A DNA stretch of 64,000 nt from Corinectria fuckeliana (taxonomy: Eukaryota; Ascomycota; Sordariomycetes; Hypocreales; Nectriaceae). Position 1 is the first letter of the stretch, and each line of letters starts with the position of its first letter. The stretch covers positions 62,001 through 126,000 of the forward strand of contig WPDH01000221.1 in the NCBI GenBank assembly GCA_019137255.1, read 5' to 3'. Both the position numbers and the translations under genes were made by a program. The notes under the pieces are model-generated. The model did no database searches. It saw only the letters and a program-made list of their open reading frames with translations, and was not told the origin of the DNA. Shown here one piece after another: positions 11,462-20,835 of this stretch.

Positions 11462-12706
11462 ATGCTCAACCGTAGAGCCCGACAGACCACCAAACACAAC
11501 CTTGTCATCCCAATCATCGCCATCACAGCTGCCCTAGCTGCCTACTACCGCATGGATCAACCGGAAAAGGATGTCATACATCCAGGAGGATACCAGGGCG
11601 CCGCCGACTATGCGCAGGGCCTCCTCGCTGGATCAGAGTCTACCTTCTTCGATCTCTTCCGCGTCAACAAGAACACCTTCAACGCCCTGTGCAGCTGGCT
11701 TCGAGATAACGTGGGGATCGGCGGCACGGTGTATCAGACCCTCGAGCATAAGGTCATGATCTTCCTGTGGATCTGTGGGCAAGGCAGTACACAAAGAGCT
11801 GCTGCCCACTTCTTCTAAGTCAGCCAGAGCTCTATCTCAGAGACGATGGGGGTCATACTTGAAGGCATGAGGCAGATACATGTTGCCTTTGTCAATCAAC
11901 CTAATGATGACTTCCTCTCCCCCGAGGTAGCCCTTAACCCGAAGACCAGCCTCTTCGCCGGCTGTATCGGTGCCATCGACGGGACGCACATAGCAGCCCA
12001 CGTGCCGCTACACCGGCAGTCAATGTTCTGGAATAGGAAGGGTACTATCTCACAGAACGTCCTTGCAGCTGTGAAGATGGATGGTACCTTTTCCTACATA
12101 TTAGCTGGGGCAGAGGGGAAGTACCATGATGCAAGCCTTACCCGGGTTGCTCTAGCCGGCGCACTTCACATCCCAAGCAAGAGATTCTACCTTGGAGATG
12201 CTGGCTTTGGGCTGCAGCAGGGGATCCTCGTACCGTATCCGAACGTTCGATATCATCTTGATGACTGGTGGAAGTCAGCTCAGAAACCACAAACGCCAGA
12301 GGAACTGTATAACTTACGTCATGCCCGGCTTCGTATCCTTGTGGAGCAGGTCTTCGGGAGAGTGAAGCGGAAGTTTAGGATCCTCAGGAATAACCCGCCG
12401 GAGTATGACTTCAAGGACCAGGTCAAGCTTGTGTATGCCCTGACTGGGCTCTGGAACTTCATCCAGATGATGAATCCTAAGGAGGATATCTTCAATGATG
12501 CAGATGACCTCTTGGAATTAGCCTGGGCTTAAGAGACAGCAGATCAGGTTGTTGGGGACCACACACCGCGGCAGCTTCGGGATTTCATCAGGGATGCCAA
12601 CTGGGAATCATATCATGCGTATCTTGAGGAAATGGAGGCAGCAGAGGAGCCAGAAGAGGAGGAATCTGCCGATCAGGGCAATAGAAGCGGCGATGAGAGC
12701 GGCTAG
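11462..12706 (+). pseudogene. Harbinger (HARBI1-like) transposase, interrupted by two in-frame stops
   Basis: Encodes a DDE_Tnp_4 superfamily transposase that cuts and joins the element ends. Reading frame 2 from ATG 11462 gives MLNRRARQTTKHNL and continues for 414 codons to TAG 12704-12706, apart from TAA at 11816-11818 (between AAAHFF and VSQSSISETMG) and TAA at 12530-12532 (between LLELAWA and ETADQVVGDHTPRQL). The protein character is continuous across both stops. Catalytic residues are visible: Asp in GAIDGTHI, Asp in FYLGDAGFG and Glu in ILVEQVFGRVKRKF. Both stops are explained by one C-to-T change each (CAA to TAA), the CpA-to-TpA pattern of repeat-induced point mutation. Alternatives are read-through or an unrecognised intron, but no splice sites flank the stops. 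The frame also extends upstream to 11258 without family resemblance. Confidence 0.85.
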
Positions 12707-13226
12707 AGGTGGTGATGTGAGGGCTTGGGTGAAGAGAAACAGGCTCTCTAGCTAGTTGCAGACCTTAAGCTGTAGAAATCGGTATGTGAGTAATAAATTG
12801 ATCCTATTGGCCGAGAAATACGCTAGCAACACTCTTGTGCATGACTGTGTTGAGATGCATAGGAAGCTGTATTCCTAGAGGAAATGAGGGGTTGCAACAC
12901 CATCTACACTATATGGTATATAACTACAATCACTAATATTACAGTGACTTCCCGTATGAAATAAAATATATCAAAATTACAATTAGTATTATACTATACT
13001 TAATTACTTATATTGAATTTTTTTTTATTTTTTTTACTCTTGATTACTGTTTTATTTGTATTTTAGTGCTTGGTGGGGTAATTGTGATCCTGGATCGCGA
13101 ACTCTTACAGCTACCAACCTAGAGGCAATAATTCACACTAGGCCACACAGATGCGCATGCTTATGTAATACTAGATCATTGATTTCAACCTACAGCTAGC
13201 AGCAACAGAGCCCTGATATCATCACA
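12707..13226. other. AT-rich centre of the transposon between convergent ORFs
   Basis: Non-coding. The stretch 12950-13070 is very AT-rich, including long T runs, unlike the rest of the element. It should hold the 3' ends of both transposon transcripts. Confidence 0.5.
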
Positions 13227-14768
13227 CTACCACACATCATCAAATTCATCATCTTCCTCCCCTAGCCACCGCCGGCACATCGCCTTTTTTGCCTCTATCT
13301 CATCTTTCAACGAGTTATACAGTACTGCCTTCAAGGGCTCGTTAAAGCACTGCACCAGACGCATCAGGCGCATCCCAGAGAGGTCAAATCGAGCCCGTAT
13401 GTCCTCCACTGCGCTCTCAATATCCTCACAGCCGCGGACCCTATTGCTGCCTCCAAGGTTACCTGAGTATGACTCTGATAACTTGGCCACACTGCTGACA
13501 AGGATATCAAAGCTATCAGACTCCTTAACTACCCTCTGCCGCTTTGGGGGCCTCCCGCTTCGTACTGGGGTCGAGGATTGACGGCCTGAGACTGAGGAAT
13601 AACGAGCTGGCGTCGATGAGGTATGTGATCTTCCTGTCTCACGGCTAGGGGTTGCAAGCGCTGACGAGAGAGATGGCGTGAGCTGACTTTCTACCTCCAA
13701 GGGACCCTCATCAACCCTGTTATCCTCGAACTCTCCCTCTCCTACTACCTGGCTCTGGGTCAGGTCAATATTATCAATTCCTTCCCCGTCACCGGCTTCC
13801 GCGATAAACAACCCTGATGCCTCGTTGCCAGCGTACACAGCATCATAAAGGTCAGATCTTATGAACCCTACATTCTTGAGCCACATCGATGTTTTCCCAT
13901 GTGCGTTTTCATATGCTAACCACTGCTCGTCACTAGCATGAATGAACCCCGTGTCAGAGTCATATTCAACACCTGATCTCGAAGTCATCCACAGGAACAG
14001 CCTGTGTTTCTTTCGAAGGTTCCGATAGTGGTCAACTAGGCTCTTTACCTTCCAGTTATAATGAGGAAATTCCGCCTCAAGCACTGGAATAAACGGATCC
14101 ATCGCTGCCTTTAATTCCTTTGCTTTTTCGGACTCTAGCCGGCCCTCGTTTTTTGCTCCTCGTAGCAGCTCGAGGAAGAATACGGTCATATCGGTACGCC
14201 AATACATTCGAGTGGCCTTCGCCTGCGTTGACCCTTGTGTTGATGATGCTGGTGGTGGTACCACAGGCAGCGGTGATGATGACGGCGGGCGGGTAGCAGG
14301 GTCGTTGGGATCATCGAGGTAAGACAGCGGTACAGCCGTAATAGCACCATCATTGTCTTGGGCTGATATCATAGGTGACAGGGAAGTCAGGGAAGCCACC
14401 TGGCCGTCAAGGGCGTCGTCGTCAGGAACATCGTGGTAGGACGCGGTCGCCGCTACGGTAGTAGTATCTTCGTCTTGGGTTGACATCGCGGTCGACAGGG
14501 AGATCACTGGAGACGCTGAGCGGGTAACAGCGTCTTCAGGGGCGTCAGGGTGAGACGGAGATGCAGCTGCAATAGCAGCGTGGTTGTCCTGGCTTGACAT
14601 CGCGGCTGACATTACACAGGAAACGCGTCTGCAGCTATCGCCTGAGGCCCGCCGCGAATCCTCATGACGGTCGTCACCGCCCCCCCCCCCTCGCCCGATC
14701 CGGAAGGCGGTGAGCCCCTCGTCGGCTCCAGCGCATAACTTGCTGACAGGGGTCCTACGAGGGTACAT
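13227..14768 (-). CDS. Myb/SANT-like DNA-binding protein of the Harbinger transposon
   Basis: Second protein of the element, intact at 513 residues from ATG 14768. Residues 1-180 are low-complexity (Ser, Asp, Thr, Ala) with repeated STQDxD-like segments. Residues 190-310 form a trihelix/Myb-SANT-like domain: MYWRTDMTVFFLELLRGAKN, EAEFPHYNWKVKSLVDHYRN, LRKKHRLFLWMTSRSGVEYD and DEQWLAYENAHGKTSMW. A basic segment GRPPKRQRVVKESD follows at about residue 410 and could be a nuclear signal or AT-hook-like. The acidic C-terminus ends in EEDDEFDDVW. In this superfamily the Myb-like partner helps bring the transposase to the element ends and into the nucleus (established for PIF/Harbinger; inferred here). 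The ATG lies 61 bp inside the right inverted repeat, so the promoter must be very short or external. Confidence 0.85.
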   Translation of the reverse strand: MYPRRTPVSKLCAGADEGLTAFRIGRGGGGGDDRHEDSRRASGDSCRRVSCVMSAAMSSQDNHAAIAAASPSHPDAPEDAVTRSASPVISLSTAMSTQDEDTTTVAATASYHDVPDDDALDGQVASLTSLSPMISAQDNDGAITAVPLSYLDDPNDPATRPPSSSPLPVVPPPASSTQGSTQAKATRMYWRTDMTVFFLELLRGAKNEGRLESEKAKELKAAMDPFIPVLEAEFPHYNWKVKSLVDHYRNLRKKHRLFLWMTSRSGVEYDSDTGFIHASDEQWLAYENAHGKTSMWLKNVGFIRSDLYDAVYAGNEASGLFIAEAGDGEGIDNIDLTQSQVVGEGEFEDNRVDEGPLEVESQLTPSLSSALATPSRETGRSHTSSTPARYSSVSGRQSSTPVRSGRPPKRQRVVKESDSFDILVSSVAKLSESYSGNLGGSNRVRGCEDIESAVEDIRARFDLSGMRLMRLVQCFNEPLKAVLYNSLKDEIEAKKAMCRRWLGEEDDEFDDVW

Positions 14769-14828
14769 CGAGAGCTTCCGGGGGCCCCGATGTACCTGTG
14801 GGCCGCCGAGATGATGATAACCACGGCC

Positions 14829-14842
14829 TGCCGATCAGGCCC
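14829..14842 (-). repeat. Right terminal inverted repeat
   Basis: TGCCGATCAGGCCC, the exact reverse complement of 11100-11113, directly followed by the TTA duplication. Confidence 0.85.
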
Positions 14843-14845
14843 TTA
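14843..14845. repeat. Right target-site duplication TTA
   Basis: Matches the TTA at 11097-11099 and directly abuts the right inverted repeat. Confidence 0.8.
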
Positions 14846-16931
14846 GGGGGTTTCTTAGGCGGCCTGGGCACTGGAGCTGGCCTGGATTGGACGCCCGGAC
14901 GGGTTGGTCAAGTCCAGTTCGGATCAGTGGCAGCTGAGTGGGCTCGCGTCCTGGTCGCGTGGAGCACTGGGGCTAGTACCTGAGACTGGGTGGACAGGGA
15001 AGAGTAGGCACCTGGACGCTGAAGGGGCTGCCAACCAGGCACCAGCGTCTGGAACCTGGAACGGGCTTGCTCGGGGTATGATGGCTTTTCTCAGTTCGGT
15101 ATAAGAGTTGTGGGTTTCAGACGGTCTCCTTAGGGTGTCTTCTGTCTGCTGCGAGCTTGTGCTGAACGCGCACGCTAAGGGGGTTGTCGATGGTGATGGC
15201 AATGGTAATGGTGATGATGCTGACTTTTGAGTACGTATATCAGATGAACTAATTAGTCCGGGCTGTCGGCAGGAAGTTTCCGACCAAAAAGCCTGACAGG
15301 GTCGCATTTGTCTCTGCAAGAAGACGAAGCTAATGCCGGTGCCTCAGATCACACGCACTGGTCATCTCCAACGTCCATGCAAACACATGCTGTAAACTAA
15401 TAATTAGACCGCATTGCTCAGCTTCATGGGTATGTCGACGGGTTGGTTCAGTCGTCTGACTGGCCTCCTCAAAACACTGCAGCTTGACCCTACAGGGCTG
15501 AATCTCAACTGGCTCCTTATTATTCCGTAGCCTTTTATTTCGACTTTGTTCGTACTTTAATGTTCAAAACTCGAGTCGCGTGCCCCCTACTCTAGTTGTG
15601 CTGTCTATTCGGACCCCTAAAAACGTCGGACTCTCCAGTAAGTCCAGTCCGATAAAATAAAATAGGTGTCTATCTAGGTGCCTCCCGTCGCCACCGCGTG
15701 CGGATCATTACGAGATAATTCATCTTAAATCGAATCTTGGCAAAGAGGAACATTCCGCTCTCGCGACTCCTGTCCATCCATCCATCCATCCGTTCTTCGT
15801 CACCGCCATCCACTCTCCCGGATAGCATCCGAGACCTTCTGCCTTTCAGTATCCGCAGCGCAGCCTAGGTCCCGCCCATTCCCGTATACGAGAAGGCTAA
15901 CAGTTGGCATGTTCCAGTACATTAGAAAGACGTGGGCCGCTAATCTTGGAATGTCGATACGTGCATGGTCCTCCCCCTCGTCATTGCAGAAGCACTCTAT
16001 CATCTACCTAGATTGCCGGTAGTACGGCTTTAGTGTCTGCCGATTTTCCAGGCCATGGTTGCCGCCTTCGATTCATCTCCATAGCATTGGAAAGCTCCAC
16101 CAGCTTATCGGCAAATATCTCGACCAATAATCCATGTATTAAGACAGGTTCGGTTGGCGCACTCTACAGTTTTACGCCTGCTCCCATCATCGTGGTAGGG
16201 TGACTCAAGGTTCTACCTAGAGTATCTGAAGCGGGAAGTTCCAAGACCCAATGGTGACGCATACTCCGGCTGGTTATAATGGTGTTTGATTTGCAACGTG
16301 CCTATGTCGCACAGGTCTGGAACGAGCGCCTCGTGTGAACTTCCCCCCAAGTTTGAACCTAGCAAATACAGGTTTAGCTACGACACTCTAGTCACTCATC
16401 TGTAAACACGGATATTATAGAGGCTGTGGCTTCAATTGCTACTAACAAGTAACTTTCAACCACGCTTTCCAGCCGCAGCCATTGTATACTGTTGATATTA
16501 TTATATTCAACCCGAATGCGTCGAACTGACTGCGGAGTGGTCTATGCCCTCCAAAAGATTGTTTGTCCTTAACAGGGAGCCTAGCAAGTAAAGTCAGTCA
16601 GTCGCCCCTTGCACTTGCGGGCGTAGACGCTGGTGCTAAAACAAACGAAGCCGTCTAGGGTTGAAGAATGAGTAAACCCCAGGCGAGTTCCGAGGCACAT
16701 AGGCATGGTGTGCGGTCCTTAACCTCGGTGCGATATTCATCCTGTCATGGCTGACTCTGGGATCTCCTTCTTTCGACTGCTTGAGGCGGTGGTCTTTGTG
16801 GTCCTCCTCGCCCTGGTTGTCATTCAACAACATGCCCCATGTCGCTAGAAAGCTGGGTCTAGGCCAGGGAGATTTGCTGCTCCAGAATCGAGCGTCCTGT
16901 TGAAAAACTGCATCTTTCTTTATCATAGAGT
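14846..16931. other. Gene-poor region right of the transposon
   Basis: No complete gene supported. It probably includes the displaced original upstream region of the transporter gene. A (TCCA)n run lies near 15774-15792. A minus-strand frame (16003-15800, 67 codons) has coding-like composition but no family resemblance. At 16703-16890 two overlapping plus-strand frames each encode a hydrophobic segment that may belong to the UstYa-like gene downstream. Confidence 0.4.
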
Positions 16932-17510
16932 CATATTCGGGAGCCTGAGGTCCTGCTGAATACGACCCGAGCCAACGATGATGCGTGGGAGGCTGCTCTG
17001 ATGCCGGGTCGCGGTGGATACATTTGGGTGAAACACAACGACACGATGGACCTGGAATACGGTATCTTCACGTTCCATGCCCTCCAGTGTCTGAAGACGA
17101 TACGATTGGGGCTTGGTAACTCCCTTCGCGACCGGGTGCCATCTCATCATCGACTCGACCCACGGCATGACCATGACGAATTATTACATGCGAATCACAT
17201 ACCGCACTGCATCGGATATATGGCACAGGTGAGCAGCGTATTTTCATGACACGGCCGGGTTATGGTTAATTGTAGTATTTGCTCCTTCTAGTACATCTCC
17301 TGTGCAGGAGACAGCACCATCGAGCCTCGATGGACGAAAAAGGATGGTCTCGGGCGTATTATGGAGAAGGGCGTCAATGAGATGGGCTTGCAACATGTAT
17401 GCAGAGACACAAGTCGCCTCTGGGAGACGGTGGAAAAGACGCAGACGGAGGTCGTTGAGCCGTGGGGTTGGAAGATGGGAGATACCGTAGAATCACTATT
17501 TGGATATTAG
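16932..17510 (+). CDS. UstYa/DUF3328-family protein, 5' end unresolved
   Basis: UstYa proteins are membrane-anchored oxidases or cyclases best known from fungal ribosomally made peptides and other secondary metabolites. Two 3' exons are clear: up to 17228 and 17292-17510 (63-bp intron, GTGAGC...TAG). They encode EPEVLLNTTRANDDAWEAAL, then GGYIWV, the first motif FHALQCLKTIR, the second motif HANHIPHCIGYM, ISCAGDSTIEPRW and C-terminal HVCRD. The family has two HxxHC motifs; the second is intact, but the first reads HALQC, with Gln for the second His. Upstream, a CATAG acceptor at 16702 opens a frame with a membrane segment (VLNLGAIFILSWLTLG), and another frame from ATG 16747 also encodes one (FVVLLALVV). 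Neither joins to the downstream exon with a good intron. The gene is either intron-rich at its 5' end or decaying. No precursor peptide gene is visible nearby. Confidence 0.6.
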
Positions 17511-18020
17511 TTAATATTCATGAATATCGGGCCTTGCTCCTAGTGATTATTGGGTCGTTTGGTCGCCGAGGGCTCATTAGAGGTATGCAAGTTCGGCGAA
17601 CATCGCCGTTGCCGGCGTTTGCCGGTCGTATACGAAATAGTAATGGTCTCTAGAATGCACTCTCGGACACTAACAACTAGAAGAAGGGCACAAATTCCTT
17701 TTCTCATTAGAGGCTTACCCCCCACACGTCTCGCTGGGCTGCTTTTACATGGACATGTGCCCGGCTACTTTTAGTAACGATCGATGGGAAACAAATAGTA
17801 TCAGCCACACACAGCGAAGAATCGAGTCTCAAAGCGGCGAGGGGCATCGTGGACTTCTAGATACGTCCCCGCGCTTGCACGGTATTACTCAGTCTATTGA
17901 CCGCTTCCAAGCCAACTCATATTCGCACTTCACTGCCTCCCTTTTCTAACTTTTCTCTCATCATCCTAGTCTCCGCTCAAATCCAAATCCTGGGCTTTTG
18001 TCATGTGAGCCAGTAGTTGG

Positions 18021-18060
18021 TCCACGATCCACGACTCCACGACTCCACGACTCCACGCTG
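18021..18060. repeat. 8-bp tandem repeat in the GH15 promoter
   Basis: About five imperfect copies of TCCACGAC lie directly upstream of the TATA-like box. They may be spaced binding sites or simple slippage product. Confidence 0.6.
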
Positions 18061-18068
18061 CTGGCACG

Positions 18069-18074
18069 TATAAA
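18069..18074 (+). promoter_or_regulatory. TATA-like box of the GH15 gene
   Basis: TATAAA 81 bp upstream of ATG 18150, a fitting distance for a short leader. It is followed by a CACAACACC context at the start codon. Confidence 0.5.
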
Positions 18075-18149
18075 GTCCATTGCGTCATCCTTCCTCGACC
18101 ACACACAGCTTCGTCCAGCTGATAGTCAACCACAAATCACCACAACACC

Positions 18150-20633
18150 ATGACATCTCAGTGCCCGTTGATACACACTGGGGGATCTCGGAGAGCCCAG
18201 ACGGGAGGCTATCTCCCAATTGAGGACTATGGCATGATTGGGAACATGCACACCTGTGCCCTGGTCGGCATGGACGGGAGCGTCGACTTTATGTGCTGGT
18301 AGGCAATCCCAGCTCTATTTATCAATCAACAACCTCTCTGCTTCAAAGATCTCGCGGCTGAACCCCAAGAACTTAGGCCTGACTTCGACTCTCCATCCGT
18401 GTTTTGCCGTCTGCTGGACAAGGACAAGGGTGGATACTTCAGCATCTCTCCGCCGCAGGATGTCAGCTGCACCACCAAGCAGCAATACCTCCCCTCGTCC
18501 TGCATCTTGCAGACACGCTCCATCCACGAGGACGGCGTCGTCGACGTGGTCGATTTCTTCCCGCGCCCCAAGAGCGCCCAGGTCTTGACGAGAGACTTCA
18601 AGCAGGGCGCCTACCGCGAGGCCACCAGGGTCCAGGAGGAGCTGAAGAAGTGGCTCGTCAGGCGCGTGGAATGCATTCGCGGCTCCTTGACACTCGGTGC
18701 GCGGCTCTCACAACACTATATGCTAAGTAACCATCCAGACTGACATCTCTAGATGTTGAAATCTTCCCTGCCTTTGGCTACGGCAGGGATGAACACGTCA
18801 CCACTCTCTTCCAGGAGTCGCATACTCCTGCGAATTCCGAGAGCAAGGTTGCGTCCTTCCACAGCAAGGACGTCAAGCTTCAGCTCGATGTGGCGCTGGA
18901 AACAGGCGATGACGAGAAAAGCTGCCCTGTCATCAACTTCAAGAAAGAAAAGCGCCCCGGCATGCTGGGTGAAGGCCTCGTCGCCCGCATCCAGATTCAG
19001 GAAGGGCAGACTATCTCGTTCGTAGTTCGGAACGACATCTCCAACCACGTCACGTCGAGCATCTCGGCTGCAGTTCTAGACACTCAGCAGCACGACACGC
19101 AGAGCTTCTGGTTCAACTTCATCTCTCAGTCAAAGTACAAGGGGCGCTGGAGGGAAGTAGTGTCGAGGAGCCTGATGATACTGAAAATGATGACATACGG
19201 TGGGGAGCTCTCGCCTACGGCCTCCGACCCGCGGTTTCTAACAGACTGGCAGAACCCACCGGAGCAATCGTTGCGTCGCCGACCTTCTCCGTTCCCGAGG
19301 CCATCGGCGGCGTCAGAAACTGGGACTACCGCTACTGCTGGATCCGTGACTCCAGCTTCACCATCTACATCCTGCTCCGCCTCGGCTTCAAGGCCGAGGC
19401 CGACGCGTACATGGACTTCATCATGGAGCGGTTCGTCCACTCGCGTGCACCGGATGGCGGCCTGCCCATCATGTTCACGATTCGCGGCGAGACGGACATC
19501 CCAGAGGTCACGCTGGACCATCTCGAGGGATATCGCGGGAGCAGCCCTGTTCGTATCGGCAACGGGGCGGCATTCCACAAGCAATTTGACATCTACGGTG
19601 AGCTCATGGATGCCATCTATCTGTATAACAAATTCGGAAAGCCAGTCACCTGGGACGTATGGCGCGCTGTCCGCGACATTCTCGGTGAGTCTTGAAGGGT
19701 CTTCGTCTCTGGGTTATCACTAACACGAAACCATAGACTACGTCTTGACAATTGTCGACGGTAAGTTTACCAGTAACTCTCAATAGGGCATATCTTAACC
19801 ACCATGTAGAGCCCGACATGTCCATCTGGGAAGTCCGAAACCACAAGCAGCACTTCACCTATTCGCAGATCATGCTCTGGGTTGCCTTTGACCGCGGACT
19901 CCGTCTCGCCGACAAGCGCTGCTTCCCGTGTCCCAACCGCTCCAAATGGCTGGAAACCAGAGACAACCTCTACGAACGAATCATGGAGAAAGGTTCAATC
20001 CGCCATTCTGTTTTGACTTGAAGCCCGACCTAAGAAAAAGACTGACTTTCATCAAGGCTACAACACCGAGATGAAATGTTTCGTCCAGAGCTTCGAGAAC
20101 AACACAATGCTCGACTCATCCATCCTCATTGCTCCCCTGGTCTTTTTCATATCTCCCTGCGACCCACGCTTCACCAACACCCTCGATCGCATTCTTCTCC
20201 CCCCGGAGAAAGGCGGCCTGACCAGCACGGGCCTGGTATACCGCTACGATACCGAGCTCTCAAATGATGGTAAGGGAAAAGAAGAAGAAAAAAAGCCCCA
20301 ATTTCCGGTTACATCATCATAAATACGAATACTGACCCAGCGGACTCGTCTGTAGGAGTAGGCGGCATGGAGGGCGCCTTCAGCATGTGCACCTTCTGGC
20401 TCGTCGAGGCCATGACCCGTGCCAGCGTCTACGAGCCCAAGTACCTCGTCCGAGCCATCAACCTGTTTGAGAACATGCTGGGCTTCTCCAACCACTTGTG
20501 TATGTTCTCCGAGGAGATCGCGCGCAGCGGCGAGCAGTTGGGAAACACGCCCCAGGCGTTTAGTCATCTAGCTTTGATCAGCGCCGCGTTCAATCTCGAC
20601 CGCGCCACGGAGGGCTGGACGGAGACAAGGTGA
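18150..20633 (+). CDS. Glycoside hydrolase family 15 protein (intracellular glucoamylase/trehalase-like)
   Basis: Eight exons: 18150-18298, 18377-18696, 18753-19199, 19253-19684, 19737-19760, 19810-19992, 20057-20269 and 20356-20633, all in frame, 681 residues. The fifth exon is only 24 nt. There is an N-terminal beta-rich domain (GYLPIEDYGMIGNMHTCALV, DGSVDFMCWPDFDSPSVF) and a C-terminal (alpha/alpha)6 barrel with GGVRNWDYRYCWIRDSSFT and LYNKFGKPVTWDVWR. The likely catalytic acid is Glu in DMSIWEVRNHKQHFTYSQ, and the base is Glu in GGMEGAFSMCTFWLVEAM. The trehalase-like subgroup acts on alpha-glucosidic bonds of trehalose or small glucans; the substrate is not decidable from sequence. No signal peptide is seen, so it is probably cytosolic. 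The donor of intron 6 is GTTCAA, a weak site fixed by protein continuity. Confidence 0.9.
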
Positions 20634-20835
20634 TTTTGGCATTAGTGGTAGGTTATCTCTGGATATCTAGCCTTGGCGAGTCACAAAGATGACGAGGTTT
20701 TGATGTTTACTAGTTTTGCCACAAACTCACAAACTATCAAGTAACTTAATGTACATCCTATGTCCGAGTTCGTGACCTTACGCCAGTAGCCTCAAACGCC
20801 TTTCTATGCCAAATGCTACGTCAAGTTCACGCAGG

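Larger units (their letters stand above)
11100..14842. mobile_element. PIF/Harbinger-type DNA transposon, 3743 bp
   Basis: The boundaries are exact: 14-bp perfect inverted ends, flanked by TTA on both sides. The element carries the two genes typical of the superfamily in convergent orientation: a DDE_Tnp_4 transposase on the plus strand (11462-12706) and a Myb/SANT-like DNA-binding protein on the minus strand (13227-14768). They are separated by about 520 bp with an AT-rich core near 12900-13080. The transposase frame is interrupted by two stops while the Myb-like frame is open, so this copy probably cannot move by itself but could supply the partner protein. It sits 133 bp upstream of the transporter start codon at 10966. 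Perfect ends and a perfect duplication suggest a fairly recent insertion. Confidence 0.9.
17511..18149. other. Intergenic and GH15 promoter
   Basis: No gene. Contains the tandem repeat at 18021-18060 and the TATA-like box at 18069. Confidence 0.4.

Noticed and set aside
12549..12755. 68-codon frame after the transposase
   Set aside because: Out of frame with the transposase; the in-frame continuation past TAA 12530 is the better reading of the same DNA.
11161..15670. Shared string CGATAAAATAAAAT at about 11164 and 15650
   Set aside because: Short AT-rich match in low-complexity sequence, one inside and one outside the element; probably chance.
15800..16003. 67-codon minus-strand frame with coding-like sequence
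   Set aside because: No recognised family and no joinable exon upstream; noted only as part of the gap.
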